A stretch of 64,000 bases of DNA from Cephalopachus bancanus (Eukaryota; Chordata; Mammalia; Primates; Tarsiidae), in the NCBI GenBank assembly GCA_027257055.1, contig JAPVLO010000182.1:6200001-6264000 (forward strand), in the 5' to 3' direction. Both the position numbers and the translations under genes were made by a program. Numbering within the stretch: the stretch's first letter is position 1; every line of letters begins with the position of its first letter. Below are positions 11,436 through 23,396 of the stretch, one piece after another. The notes under the pieces were generated by a model. The model saw only the letters and a list, made by a program, of their open reading frames with translations, ran no database searches and was not told the DNA's origin.

Positions 11436-11746
11436 ATTTTTTGTTCTAATTTGGTCTTGATGTGTCTCTTTCAGGAGAGTGGCTATAAACTCTAGCCCTG
11501 TCCTGACAGGACACCGGAGGATTTGGTAGTGGATGTTTACAATGTTCCTTTCACAGGTTACTTCTTAATCCTGGTGGATGGTCTAATGTCTACATGTCTA
11601 TCCTGTGAACAGGTATCCCTCTCAAAGGAAACTCACTTCTATCAGCAGACGCTTTTGTGGTTCTTGTCTGACCTGTGACCAGCTTGCTTCTACCAAGATA
11701 GCCACTCTTTATGAGAGATGTGACCAGGAAAGAAGTTAGATCCAGG

Positions 11747-12372
11747 TGTATCAGTCAGGTGAGACACAGAAAAGGCAACACAACAAAACACATGAAGTGT
11801 CACAGGCAGTTTATTACTTACAGATCCCAGAGAGAAGAGGGCAGCACACCTCATGGGGCAACAGGAAGGGTGGAGATCTCTGGGAAATGAGAGAGAGTAC
11901 ACAAGGAAACTGAGGGCCAAAGACTTTTTTTTTTTAAGAGACAGAGGCTCCCTGTGTCACCCAGGCTGGAGTGCAGTGGTGCAGTCATAGCTGCAGCCTC
12001 GAATTCCTGGCCTCAAACAATCCTCTTTCCTCAGTCTCCCACAGTGCTAGGATTATAGGCGTGAGCCACCAAGCCTGGCCAAAGGGCCAAATGCTTTGTT
12101 GGGGCCCAGGGCACTACCCAAGCTGATTTCCCATGAGGAGTTCTAATTGATGCGCTTAGAGCAAGCAAGCACAAGTTTCATGGAGTCATGTTGACTGAGA
12201 AGTGGTTACTGTAGCATATCTTTGCTGGCCCTGTGGGGTGAGGGATTGGCCGGGTGAGTCAAGTTGCTTGTATCTTGAGAACTGAAGATGGTCAAGAATT
12301 CTGGTACGAGAGAGCACAACTTATGTTCAAAATAGATGCTGGGGTAACATACAATTATAGGAATTCACTACA
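11747..12372 (-). mobile_element. Solo LTR, class I ERV-like, with inserted Alu monomer
   Basis: Minus strand: from TGTAGTGAATTCCTATAATT to CTCACCTGACTGATACA, with AGTAATAAACTGCCTGTGAC holding the poly-A signal (about 11808-11818 in plus coordinates). A short Alu monomer splits it at 11922-12082. No clear target duplication was found, so the ends are approximate. Confidence 0.55.
11922..12082 (-). repeat. Free left Alu monomer (FLAM-like)
   Basis: A single arm of about 145 bp: a right-arm-like start but a left-arm terminus, GAGCCACCAAGCCTGGCC. It has its own duplication AGGGCCAAA at 11913-11921 and 12083-12091, so it inserted as a monomer. Confidence 0.75.
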
Positions 12373-13203
12373 GCTGGGTAGCCTCATTTGGATCAGTCAG
12401 TCCTCTCTTTGAAATCACCCCAAATCAAACGTGCAATTTTATCGCCTGTACATATTTTTGACTCGGTTTCCTCGGTAGACAATTCTCAGGAGATATCCTA
12501 TCCTCTCTTCAGTCTGGACAAAGGTGACCTTCGGGGGCAAGACAGGGACCCAGTCGAGGGACAGCCAACAAGTTCAGCCCTGTGAGCGTCCCAGCTGAGA
12601 GAAAAATGAAGCAGGAAGTCAGAACAATCATGATAACACACAACTAGTTCTACCAGCAATGAATAGGAACTTAGCATTACTGAAGGTAAAAGAGAAAACA
12701 GATAAAACAAGATAGATGCTCAGGGCATCAGGAAGCCAGGCAGAAGAGGCACTGGGAAACTGAGGCAGAGTTCCTCTCACTAATATGTGAACTATTTACA
12801 ACAGAGCTGATCTCACGGGTATCCTTACCTCTTTCTTCCTCTGTTTTCTCACTTGGTGGAAAGTGGGAAGAAACGCTTGCGTAAGTAGGTGAGTAGAAGG
12901 GAGATGTGAGTAATTTGGGGGTAACATTGAGGCAGAGGCCCCAGGATTCTCCCCACTAGGGATGAGGTGCACCCACTGGGTGGACTACAGCTGTGGCATA
13001 GATTTTAAACAAAATTTCAAAAAAAGAAGTCAGAGTCCAGATGCTTTAACGCGATCAAGAACAGTTTTTCTAAAGGCCAGGCATTCATATATCACAGACT
13101 TTATTTTTGGCATTTTAAGTGCTATTTGTTTTATTATATGCTTCATATTTTCTTTAAATCAGCTTTAAAAAATCTAAAACATTGATTTCAAAAAGAAACT
13201 TTA

Positions 13204-13492
13204 GGCCAGTCATGGTGGCTCATGCCTGTAATCCCAGAACTTTTGGAGGCCAAGTGAGAGGATTATTTGAGTCCAGGAATTCGAGGGCAGCTTAGGCAAC
13301 ATAGCAAGACCTCCTAACTATAATAATAATAATAATAATAAATTAACCAGGATTAGTGGCACACTAAGTGGCCTGTGTTCTCAGGTACTTGGGAGGCTGA
13401 GGTTGAAGAATCACCTCAGCCCAGAAGGTTGAGGCTACAGTGAGTCATGCCACTGCACTCCAGCCTGGGCGACAGTGAGACTCTGACTCAAA
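13204..13492 (+). repeat. Alu, old
   Basis: Diverged dimer with an (AAT)n expansion in the linker near 13320-13341. Confidence 0.85.
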
Positions 13493-13628
13493 GAAAATTT
13501 AAAAAAATATTGAAGAAAAACTCTCTGAAATAAAAGAATAAATAAAGGTGTAGACTGAAAGGGAAATTATATTCTAGGGAAGATAATGTACAGTATAACA
13601 TTTAACTCTGGGATCTATCCTGATGGTA

Positions 13629-13793
13629 TTTTTTTTTGTCTGAGTCTCACTCTGTCACCCAGGCTGGAGTGCAGTGGCACTCTCATGGCTACTGCAGCCT
13701 CAACCTACTGGGCTTAGGCAATCCTTCCACCTCATCCTTATCTCAGCCTCCCAAAGCGCTGGGATTATAGGTGTGAACCACTGTACCTGGCCA
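13629..13793 (-). repeat. Alu monomer (FLAM-like)
   Basis: A single arm ending GTGAACCACTGTACCTGGCC, with a small internal duplication CTCATCCTTATCTCAGCC. Too short to be a dimer. Confidence 0.7.
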
Positions 13794-13828
13794 GTCTTTT
13801 GTAAACAACATAAAAATATCAATGACAG

Positions 13829-14117
13829 TCAGGTGTGGTGACTGACACCTGTAATCCCAGCACTTTGGGAGGCAGAGGTGAGAGGTTTGCCTGAGACCAT
13901 GGATTCAAGACCAGCCTGGGCAACATGGCAAGACCTTGTCTCTACAATAAATAAAAAAATTAGCTAGGCGTGGTGATGCACACATGTAGTTCCAGCTACT
14001 TGGAAGGCTGAGGCGGAAGGATTGCCTTAGCCCAGCAGGTTGAGGCTGCGGTGGCCGTGAGTGTGCCACTGCACTCCAGCCTGGGCAACAGAGTGAGACT
14101 CTGACTCAAAAAAAATT
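13829..14117 (+). repeat. Alu, intermediate age
   Basis: Full dimer with linker ACAATAAATAAAAAAATTAG and right arm GTGGCCGTGAGTGTGCC, an older state than the young copies. Confidence 0.9.
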
Positions 14118-15403
14118 ATGACAAAGAAGCAACAATTACAGAAACAAATTGTGACTCAACAATAGTATACCTAGTTAAGTATTTGCCAAGGAGAGAGATT
14201 CTTAAACATCAATGAATGTAGGGAAAATAACACTCAGGAATTTGTTTTTTGTTTGTTTGTTTGGTGAGGGCGAGCACTTGAGGTTAAATTAAGTGATGAA
14301 ACCACGTAATAGAAATTAGGAACTAGGAAGATATGGTGATGAATCTCCTGGTATACATTTTATCATTTAAATATGGAACTAAGCCTAAATAGCACTGAGA
14401 TTTTTATTTCAGAACACAATATAAAGATTTAAAAATACGTAGACTTGTCAATGTAGCAATATATAAGAAATTCAGAGGCCACAGAAAGGAATAATAAAAA
14501 GAGTAAGAGTGTGTTAAATGTTTGTTTTGTTTTTGTTTTATAACTAGGGTTAATCAGGATGTTGATGAATGAAAAACGTAGTTGAGAAACTCCACTTCTT
14601 AAACTTTTTCATCTTTTTGCCTTAAATGTAGAGGAATTTTGTTTCAATGATCTATTGTTGCATCACAAACTCTCAAACTCAGTGGCTTAAAAAACGACAA
14701 CCATGTCTTTCATCACAACTGGCAATGTGGGCAGGGCTCAGAGTAGGGACAGTTTGTTTTTAGCATACCTGGTGTCAACTAGGGCGGGAGGAGTCACTCC
14801 TAAGATGGCATACTCACATGGTGGCTGTGGCTGGGAAGTCCCATGGTGACTGTTGGCCAGGGGCCTCAATTCCGCCCCTCGTTGGCCTTTCTGTGTCGCT
14901 GCTTGGGCTTTCTTGGTTTCCGCAAGGAAGTAAGGAAGCGGAAGCTGCCAGGTCTCTTAAAAGCTAGGCCCAGAATTGAAACAGCATCACTTCTACTGTC
15001 TTGTGTTGCTCAAAGCAGTGACAGACCCAGCCCAGATTCAAGGGTGCGAAAAAATAGAATTCCAACTCACAGCTGGAGGAGTGACAAGGAACTTGTGACC
15101 GTCTTGCCACTACATCTGTTTCTAGGTATTTCTTGTGATAGAATATTTTCCGTTGTACTTCAATTTCTTTTTCATATTAAATTTTAAAATAACATTAAAT
15201 TTGATATTTTTACCAAAAAAACATAAAGACTATAATCTAATTTTTGTAAAATTAGTTCCATCCATCTATCCACCTTTCTATCTGAAAATATACATAATGA
15301 GATGTCTAGAATAATGTTGAACAATTTAATGGTGGTTACTTCTAGATAATGGTATTTAGGATTTTTAAAAAAACTTGATATACTCTTGTATGAATTTCAT
15401 ATT
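14118..15403. other. Spacer with an ancient repeat relic
   Basis: 14640-15110 contains TATTGTTGCATCACAAACTC and CTCAGTGGCTTAAAAAAC, wording I associate with an ancient mammalian interspersed repeat that I cannot name safely. The rest is AT-rich. No gene recognised. Confidence 0.4.
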
Positions 15404-15415
15404 TATATCATTTTA

Positions 15416-15720
15416 TTTTATTTTATTTTATTTTATTTTATTTTTTTGAGTTGGAGTCTCACTCTGTCGCCCAGACTGGAGTGCAGTGGCCGCTTCCGGC
15501 CACCGCAGCCTCGACCTGCTGGGCTCCGGCGATCCTTCCGCCTCAGCCTTCCGAGTAGCCGGAATTACAGGCATGTGCTACCACGCCCGGCTGATTTTTT
15601 GATTTATTGTAGAGATGAGGTCTCCCTGCCCAGGCGGGTCTCGAACCCGCGGGCTCAGGCAATCCACTCACCTCAGCCTCCCAAAGGCGCGGGATTACAG
15701 GCTGAGCCACCGAGCCCGGC
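15416..15720 (-). repeat. Alu, young, 5-nt-deletion type
   Basis: Reverse Alu whose tail has become a (TTTTA)n run. The duplication TATATCATTTTA is at 15404-15415 and 15721-15732. Confidence 0.95.
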
Positions 15721-15739
15721 TATATCATTTTAATAAAAC

Positions 15740-17280
15740 AAGTTCTCGCCATGTTGCCTAGGCTGGTCTTGAATCCAATAAAGTCATTGTTTTATTCAAA
15801 CGTAGTGGAAGCAGGTTGTTGAAAAATAAATTTTCTCCCAGTCAGCTTGGTGACACAGTGTCACTGGACTGGAAGGGTCCTTGGGGACCATCAAGTGCCA
15901 CTTCCTTATTGTGTGGAGGAAGAAAATGAAGTCCAGAGTGTGATGTGCTTAAGCTCACACATTCGTTTCAATTCAGCCCTGCAGGAAGAAGAGGAATCAA
16001 TTACCCGGTCAATTACCTGCTGCAGAGAAGCACTCAGGGAGCCCTGTGTTAGGCTGACCAAGAGTTTGTTAATGAGTTGTGTCACAACTTTTCCCAAAAT
16101 GTGAAGGAGCTCATTGTCTTAGATTCATCTAGCATGAATCTATGCATTTGGATAGAACATGTGGGGTCGTAAACAAGTATTTGAGATAAGAACAGAGGAA
16201 GAATTTAGTAAAATTCTGCTGGCTTGATTTCTGCGCAGCTTAGCAGAAACTTACAAGGGTTTCTCCTGACCCTTTAAATGTAAGTTCCTTTTCTGGATCT
16301 GGATGTCTCCCTTATACATGACCTGTCCAAAAGGGTGGTCTACCTGTGGCTCAGACCTCTGTGTCACACATGTACCCGGGGTAAGGACTTAACAAAAAGG
16401 AAATAAGCTCTGCGGTGGAAAGTCTGGCCTTCCTGAGAAAGGGAAAGTATCTTTCAGAGGCATTGGGTACGTGGAGCAGAGTCTATTTTAGATTAGGCTC
16501 CGTGTTGCAAATTGCCGCTGTTCCCCTTCCGTCACTGAATGGATCACAGTTGGGTTTTGCGGGTAGTTTCTGGGATGCAAACAGAATGGCATGGGCTCCT
16601 GCGGTAGCTGGGGAGCAGTTCTAGGGAGGGTCACAAGATGGACTCTTGTCACCGCAGGCCTCTCTCACTTGGTCCAGCTCTCACGAGGCTATTCCCTAAC
16701 TGGAGGACTTGGTCTCCTGGGACTGGTGCATCCTGCCCTGGCCTTTGCAGTCCAGCACTGGGCTGCATGTGTGTGGTCTGGGCCAGGTCTGCTCCTCACT
16801 GAGGGGCACAACGCAGTCCATTTTCACTACATCTTCCCTGACATTTTGCTGAAGCTACTGTTTCCCAGCGTTCAGTTACTCTCTGGCCCCTTAATGGGAA
16901 AGGAGCAAGTCTCCAGCAAATCTTTTTTTATTTTTTAATTTTTTTTGAGGAGAGAGAAACATGGCCAGGAAGCAGGCAATAAATAAAGACCCAGTGCAAT
17001 AAAGACCCAGTGCAGTAAGCGCAACAAGGATGAAAATCTGCTGTTTTTGTCCAATGGCATCAAGAAAAAAAAATCCAGGAATCTCTCTGGTCTCGTTTGG
17101 TTTGCTGTTTCTTTTAGAGGACATTTCCCTGGAGAGGCTAGCGCTCTTGTTTTCATTCTTGCTTTCTCTGCGACCACAAGAGGGCTGGAGAGGTTTGTCT
17201 CTGTAACCCTTCTTCCTCTCCCTGTCTCCTTTCATGAACAGCAGAGAGTATTTTAGGAGCGAATATATTGTCCCCCCACC
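15740..17280. other. Mostly unique sequence, no gene recognised
   Basis: Open frames of 80-152 codons overlap here on both strands but have no recognisable domain; one is built partly on Alu sequence. Around 16970-17010 a short near-duplicate AATAAAGACCCAGTGCA occurs twice. Nothing else supportable. Confidence 0.35.
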
Positions 17281-17572
17281 TTTTTTTTTTCTGAGTTGGA
17301 GTCTCGCTCTGTTGCCCAGGCTGGAGTGCAGTGGCACAATCACGGCCACTGCAACCCTGACCTGCTGGGCTCCGGCGATCCTTTTGCTTCAGGCTTCCAA
17401 GTAGCTGGAACTACAGGTGCGCGCTACCACACCCAGTTTATTATTATTTTTTAATTTATTGTAGAGATGAGTCCTCACCAAGTTGCCCAGGCTGGTCTTG
17501 AACTCTTGAGTGCAGGCAATCCTCTCGCCTCAGCCTCTCAAAGTGCTGGGATTACAGGTTTGAGCCACCGCA
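17281..17572 (-). repeat. Alu, intermediate age
   Basis: Reverse dimer with right arm CACAATCACGGCCACTGCAAC. The left terminus has become a C run (17570-17581). Confidence 0.9.
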
Positions 17573-17581
17573 CCCCCCCCC

Positions 17582-18103
17582 AGCCCGCCTTTTTTAAATT
17601 TTAGAGTTGTGTACTACATAAGTAAGTTGCATGCAGTTTGGGCTTCTAGCTGGCTCTCTCGCCTCCTGATAATGGACCTGGTACCCAGTGTGTTGTCACG
17701 TGACTGCATCCTTCCTCCCCGCCCCCCAGTCCTCTAGCAGTGCCCAGCATCTGCCATTCCACCCTTGTGTTCATGTGACCAATAGACTGTCTTTTGAATT
17801 CATGTCTCATTGAGAACATTTTTGAGAAACATGACGAGGAAACATGATCAGGAGGGGTTTTTTTGCAGTTCAGGAAACAAGCCATCCTTCATTCCTAACA
17901 CTTTAATTGAGCACATTGTATGTGCCAGGTATTGTATTTAACTCAGGGCAACAGTATAGAAAAGAGCCAGGAATCACAGAGAGCTTATTGCACTTGGGGA
18001 ATCATAAGTAGTTCTAACAGCTAGAGGAGGGATGCATAAGACCTGTCATTGTTTTCAGAGATGAAAAAGACATCTTCCTCACAGAGTTCTCATTTTATTT
18101 CTA
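17582..18103. other. Spacer with L2/MIR-type relic
   Basis: 17900-17960 reads TTTAATTGAGCACATTGTATGTGCCAGGTATTG, the worn signature of ancient L2/MIR repeats. The remainder is unassigned. Confidence 0.45.
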
Positions 18104-18402
18104 TTTATTTATTTATTTATTGAGTCGGAGTCTTACTCTGTTGCCCAGGCTGGAGTGCAGGGACACTCTCACAGCCACTGCAGCCTCCACCTGCAGGTCT
18201 CAGGTGGTCCTTCCACTTCAGCCTTCCAAGTAGCTGGAACTACAGGTGTGCACCACCGTACCCGGCTGATATTTTGATTTATTGTAGAGACGAGGTCTCA
18301 CCAAGTTCCCCAGGCTGGTCTCGAACCCCTGGGCTCAGGCCATCCTCTTGTCTCGGCCTTCCAAAGTGCTGGGATTACAGACTTGAGCCACCGCACCCAG
18401 CC
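18104..18402 (-). repeat. Alu, intermediate age
   Basis: Reverse dimer starting in an (ATTT)n tail and ending GAGCCACCGCACCCAGCC. Confidence 0.9.
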
Positions 18403-18433
18403 TCTAGAGTTCTTGTTTTAAAAGAGAAGACAA

Positions 18434-18727
18434 GGCTTGGGCGCGGTGGCTCACACCTATAATCCCAGCACTTTGGAAGGCCAAGACAAGAGGATTGCTT
18501 GAGGCCCAGAGTTTGAGACAGCCTGGACAACATAGTAAGACAGCGTCTCTACAAAAAAATCAAGAAATTAGCTGGATGTGGTGGTGTGCGCCTGTAGTCC
18601 CAGCTACTTCGGAGGCTGAGGTGGGAGGATCCGTCTGAGTAGGAGGTCAAGGCTGAGTGTGATTGTGCTACTGCACTCCAGCCTGGGCAGCAGAGTGAGA
18701 CCTTGATTCAAAAAAAAAAAAAAAAAA
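18434..18727 (+). repeat. Alu, old
   Basis: Dimer GGGCGCGGTGGCTCACACC with linker ACAAAAAAATCAAGAAATTAG, an older Alu grade, then an A tail. Confidence 0.9.
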
Positions 18728-18810
18728 GAACAGAAAAGAAAACAACCAGTATACACAGTACTTTAATGTGCGTGGTGTGGTGGAGTCGAGAAAAAAGAAG
18801 GGCAGAATTT

Positions 18811-19090
18811 TTTTTTTTTGAGTTGGAGTCTCACTCTGTCGCCCAGACTGGAGTGCAGTGGCTGCTCCCGGCCACCGCAGCCTCAACCTGCTGGGCTCCA
18901 GCGATCCTTCCGCCTCAGCCTTCCAAGTAGCTGGAACTACAGGTGCGCGCCTGGCTAATTTTTGATTTATTTTAGAGATGAGGTCTCGCCAAGTTGCCCA
19001 GGCGGGTCTTGAACCCGCGGGCTCAGGGAATCCACTCACCTCAGCCTCCCAAAGGAGTGGGATTACAGGCTGAGCCACCGAGCCCGGCTG
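18811..19090 (-). repeat. Alu, young, without the deletion
   Basis: Reverse Alu. The duplication AAGGGCAGAATTT / AAGGACAGAATTT is at 18798-18810 and 19091-19103. Confidence 0.95.
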
Positions 19091-19246
19091 AAGGACAGAA
19101 TTTAATGACCAGGGAAGTTGGCAAAGGTAGAGGTGGAAGGAGGTTAGGGAGGGTTCAAAGCATGGGGGAAACTTGGACTGAGTGCTAAAGGGTGAGTATC
19201 CTTTTCTCAAGTCTGCAATAGATGAGGGAAAACACCAGAGTGGAAA

Positions 19247-19698
19247 TGAGATCGAAAAACAGGAATTAAGCAGGAAAGCTGACCTCAAGGGTCTCATCTT
19301 AAGCAAGCAACTGCTTGCCATCTCCGTTTCTGTAAATATGCTTTAAGTAAGCAGCTACATGCCACTTTCCTTAACTGCAATCTCTGTTTTTGTAAACATG
19401 CTTTATTACACCTCATATGGAAATGTTCATAAAAATGTCTACTTCAATGCTTGTTGTAGAAATAATTGCTCCTGGTCCTAAATTTAAAATTGCAAACCAC
19501 CAATGGCAAGCCCACGTATGTCGTAATCAGAAAGCTCTATAAAGACAGCTTGAAAGCGAGGGTCGGGGCTCAGGTTTTGGGAGGCTACTCCACCTGAGAC
19601 TTCTGGAATAAACACCCTTGATTCTCCTCTCAGTCTCTGGTGCCTGTTCTGAGTGCATGCATCCCTGTTCCTGGTGAGTTGCTGCGGCTGCTGTAACA
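19247..19698 (+). repeat. ERV-A 5' LTR (452 bp)
   Basis: Starts TGAGATCG, ends GCTGCTGTAACA. TATAAA at 19538-19543 and AATAAA at 19607-19612. Matches the 3' LTR along its length. Confidence 0.92.
19538..19612 (+). promoter_or_regulatory. ERV-A LTR TATA box to poly-A signal
   Basis: TCTATAAAG at 19536-19544, then AATAAA at 19607-19612, bounding the start of the R region. Confidence 0.7.
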
Positions 19699-19702
19699 TT
19701 TT

Positions 19703-19720
19703 TGGTGTGTTGGCCGGGAA
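19703..19720 (+). promoter_or_regulatory. Primer binding site, tRNA-Gly-like
   Basis: TGGTGTGTTGGCCGGGAA, starting 5 bases after the LTR. It differs at two positions from the complement of the tRNA-Gly(GCC) 3' end as I know it. This would prime minus-strand DNA synthesis. Confidence 0.65.
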
Positions 19721-20262
19721 GCCCCTGCTGTGCCCTCAGATTAGGCTGGCCCTTTGAGCCACCACCGTTGCTGGACTTGAGCAGCCCAAGGGTGAGGAAG
19801 GTATGCCTCCCGGCCAGGTTGTCTGGAATCCCGACTCCACAAGTTGCGACCCGGACCAACGACTGCACTCCGCTCAGTGGACCAAACAGAGAGAGTGGAC
19901 CAATCCACCAGGACTCCAGGAACCGGTAAGACACCCCGGCGTGCCGGTCAGTCAGGGCCACGGAATGATGGTGGTGACGGGAGTCTGATCACCTCCCAGC
20001 AGTTACCGTAACTGCTCAGGCAGACTCTCCAGGGGAGGTTCGTCTGCATTTGGAAGAAAGAGAGTGAAAATGGTGTGAATGTGCGTGTGGTTCCAGCCTG
20101 TAGGCTACGGAGTCTGCCTGGGCCCTAACCTGCGGTACTGTGATGACTTCATACAGTTGAAGGTGGCCCCAGCCCCATCATAGGACTGGTCTGGGTTGGG
20201 GGTTTATGCCAACCCACCAATTACTAAGAGACGTCTTAAATTCCCTTCAGGGAAGCAGCCAG
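19721..20262 (+). other. ERV-A leader
   Basis: Non-coding 5' leader between PBS and the probable gag start, where packaging signal and splice donor would lie. Neither was identified. Confidence 0.6.
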
Positions 20263-21990
20263 ATGGGCATCACGAGTTCTGTCCTGGACAGTGCCTGTCC
20301 AGGATGTCTTTGTCTTTTGTTCTGCAACACCGACACAGTGGGAGGCACGCTATGGGAGGGTCCCTTTCCAAACCCCTGTGGTAGACTTCAGGACTCGGAA
20401 GGCTGAGGCGGAAGGATCATGGGAGCCCAGCAGGTCGAGGCTGCGGTGGCCGGGAGCGGCCACTGCACTCCAGTCTGGGCAACAGAGTGAGACTCCAACT
20501 CAAAAACAAAAACAAAAACAAAAACAAAAACTTCAGGAAAGGTTATGTAGGAGACTGTGGTGCTAAAATGTCTCCAAGAAAACTAAAAACTCTCTGCACA
20601 ATACAGTGACCGACGTTAACCAAGGACCGACCTCCAGAGGGAACTCTGGTTGTAACCAAGATAAAGGCTGTGAACCAGGTGGTCACCTGGGAGCCAGGCC
20701 ACCCAGATCAGTTCCCATGTATAGAGTCCTGGCTAGAGATTGCGTTAGCTCCCCCTTGGATAAGGCTTTGCACTGGCAGGCAAGGACAGAGTAGAATTCT
20801 CCTAGCCAAGTCTCCATTTCAACCAAAAGATCAAAATCAAGAACAAGCTAAAAATCCACCAGTCATTCAGGGAGACCCAGATGACGAGCCTCTGTTGCTA
20901 CCGCCCCCCTTATCACACCACTAATACCAGAGGCCCCCTCTTCACCACCAGTAATACCAGAGGACCCCCCCGCCAGACACGCCACAGCCATCTGTGTCCC
21001 TGCCACCGCCTGAAGAGCCGGACCAAATGGGGAAGCGCCTTTGCTCAGCCCAAGCCAGTGGTCTGCACTCCAAATGCCCCTGACTGAGATCAGAGATCCC
21101 CCCAACAAGTGACACAAGAGGGCAATGTCCAAGGTGGACAATCTGTCTTCTATTACCAGCCATTTGCTAGCATGAACTTGCTAAATTGGAAACATCATAC
21201 GTCCTCTTACTCGGAGAGAAGCCCCAGGATATAATTGACTTAGTTAAGTCCGCCTGTCAGACTCATCTTCCCTTTTGGGGAGATTGCCGCCAGCTCCTCC
21301 TAACCCTTCTAAATACCCAGGAGCAGTGACGAGTAATGTCAGAAGCCTGAAAATGGATGGCAGGATGTGCCCCAGGAGGGTTATTAGATCCTGAGATCTG
21401 GGTAAGGGATGCTTTCCCAGAGGAGTAGCCACATTGGGACCTGAACTCAGAGGGCGGGAGGGCCAACCTAGAAAACTATCGATCAGCCCTCCTGGAAGGA
21501 TTAAAAGTAGGAGCTAAGAAGCCCATCCCGGTTATATACTCCCTTCAACCCCCAAGAATCAGCTCATAATGAATGCTGCCTTCGAGGGCCAAGTACAGGG
21601 TGACATCCAAAGAAAGCTACAGAAGTATAAAGGGTTTGCTGGAATAAGCAGCACCCTACTCCTGGAGATAGCCAGCAAAGTCTTCGTAAACCAGGAACAA
21701 ACTGCAAAGAGGGAGGCCGACAGGAAGGCCAACCAGAGCATGAGGCAAAAGGCGGCTCTCTTTGCTGCAGCCCCGGACCGGCCCGCTGAATTCGAGTCAA
21801 AGCAAACAAAAGCAAAGCCCAGGACCCGTGTCCCTTTACAACAGGATCAGCATGCATACTGCAAGAAAACTGGACACTGGAAGAAGGACTGCCCGGATAG
21901 ACCGCGGAGGGAAGAAAAGAAAAATCAAGAGATGGAGATGAACACTGCGCCCGACAAGACAGAACCCTCGGCTGCTGGCTTTATCGGACT
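20263..21990 (+). pseudogene. ERV-A gag remnant
   Basis: Structural polyprotein (matrix, capsid, nucleocapsid). The probable start at 20263 encodes Met-Gly, the usual myristoylation context. It is soon broken by a 5'-truncated Alu (20394-20529). A matrix-like part lies near 20670-20820 and a Pro-rich linker near 20900-21010. Capsid-like sequence at 21100-21560 has several stops. The nucleocapsid knuckle at 21851-21892 has spacing C-X2-C-X4-H-X4-C, but His replaces the first Cys (CAT at 21851). The basic tail after it is intact. The open frame 21569-22372 fuses the gag end with protease, as in read-through gammaretroviruses. Confidence 0.8.
20394..20529 (+). repeat. Alu, young, 5'-truncated, in ERV-A gag
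   Basis: Only the right half is present, from CTCGGAAGGCTGAGG, with a (CAAAA)n tail. The duplication ACTTCAGGA is at 20385-20393 and 20530-20538, so it is an L1-style truncated insertion, not a deletion product. Confidence 0.9.
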
Positions 21991-22372
21991 AACTGGCGTT
22001 GACTCAGACGGAGACAGACAGGGCTCAATCACTTTAGGCCTCCATGAGCGCATGGTCAAAATAAAGGTTGGGGGCCAATCGATGGGCTTTATGGTAGACA
22101 CCGGGATGGTGGTAACCAAACCAGGGGGGCCCATGTCAGAAAGAAAAGCAAAAATCATGAGGGCTACCAGAGCCCGAATCAAACGCTCTTTTGGTGAAAC
22201 CTGCAATTGCACCATGGGGGGACGTCAGGTAAAACATGATTTCCTGTATGTCCCAGAATGTCCGGTACCCTTGATGGGAAGGGAATTCCTGTCCAAGCTG
22301 GGGGCCCAGACAGTCCCGCCCACTTTGAACTGCTGGGACCCACATGGCTGGGACCCCCAAACAACACCTTAA
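21991..22372 (+). pseudogene. ERV-A protease remnant
   Basis: Aspartic protease that would mature Gag-Pol. The active-site triplet Asp-Thr-Gly is present at 22097-22105 inside an open frame, but Met follows where Ala is usual. The C-terminal Gly-Arg-Glu motif (near 22277-22288) is present. The frame closes at 22372 before RT. Confidence 0.8.
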
Positions 22373-23395
22373 TTTTGTCCATCACAGTTCCCCGAAAGGA
22401 AGAATGGAGACTCCATTCCCAGCCCGCCACAAACATCAACCCAGCCCTGGAAATATGGAGCTCCTCCTTTCCCGGAGTCTGGCTGAGAAGAACCCACCCA
22501 GGTCAGCCATCAACCATCCACCAGTAATAGTCGACCTTCTGCCCAGTGCACACCCAGTAGGGTCTGACAATATCCCTTATCTTGGGAAGCCAAGATCGGC
22601 ATCCAAGTTCACCTTCAAAGATTACTAAAATTCGGGCTGCTCCAAATGGAATATTCCTTTGTTGCCTGTGAAAAAAAACCGGGCACCAAGGATTACCCAC
22701 TTGTCCAGGACCTGCGGGCCATCAACCAAACCACAACAACCATCCATCTGGTGGTCCCTAACCCTTACACCCTCCTAGGCCTCATACCTGGAAAGGCCCA
22801 ACGGTACACCTGTCTGGATCTGAAGGATGATTTCTTCTACATTCGCCTGGTACCCACAAGTCAGCCCATGTTTGTCTTTGAATGGGAAGACCCTACCACC
22901 AGCTCGAAGGCGCAATTAACTTGGACCTGGTTGCCCCAGGGGTTCAAGAGCTCCCCCACCGTAGGCCCTAGCAGAGGATCTGGCACACTTCCTAAATGCA
23001 GAAGTCAAGTGTACATTCCTGCAATATGTGGATGGTCTCCTCCTGGCAAGCGCAACCTTGGAGGACTGCACTAAGGGAACAGAGACATTGTGTAGACATG
23101 CTCCAGAAATCTGGACACAGGGTGCCCCTGAAAAAGGCCCAGATTTGCCAGAAAGCAGTCAAGTACTTGGGGTTTCTAATCTCAAAAGGGCATTGGACCT
23201 TGGAACCTGAATGGAAGAAGGCAATTTGGGCCCTTCCAACCCCGAAGACCCAAAGGCAAATCTGAGTTTCGGGGGCCACCAGATTCTGTTGCATCTGGAC
23301 CCCTAACTACTCACTAATAGTCAAATACTCTATGAAGCCACAAAGCAGGGAGAAAAGGAGCCATTCCAATGGGGGCAACAGCAACAGGAAACCTT
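22373..23395 (+). pseudogene. ERV-A reverse transcriptase remnant
   Basis: RNA-directed DNA polymerase. Block A is present as Leu-Asp-Leu-Lys-Asp-Asp near 22816-22833. Leu-Pro-Gln-Gly lies at 22931-22942 in the 22646 frame. The catalytic motif is in another frame and reads Tyr-Val-Asp-Gly at 23025-23036, so the second Asp of YxDD is lost. Stops lie between protease and RT, and a frameshift lies between LPQG and the catalytic motif. Alu 23397-23685 cuts off the 3' part. Confidence 0.85.
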
Positions 23396-23396
23396 T

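Noticed and set aside
16970..17012. AATAAAGACCCAGTGCA near-duplicate as a poly-A or retroposon signal
   Set aside because: A short local duplication only; no tail, no flanking duplication and no gene upstream.
18668..19321. 217-codon minus-strand frame, longest outside the proviruses
   Set aside because: Runs across two Alus and their tails; the Alu-derived peptides are recognisable throughout.
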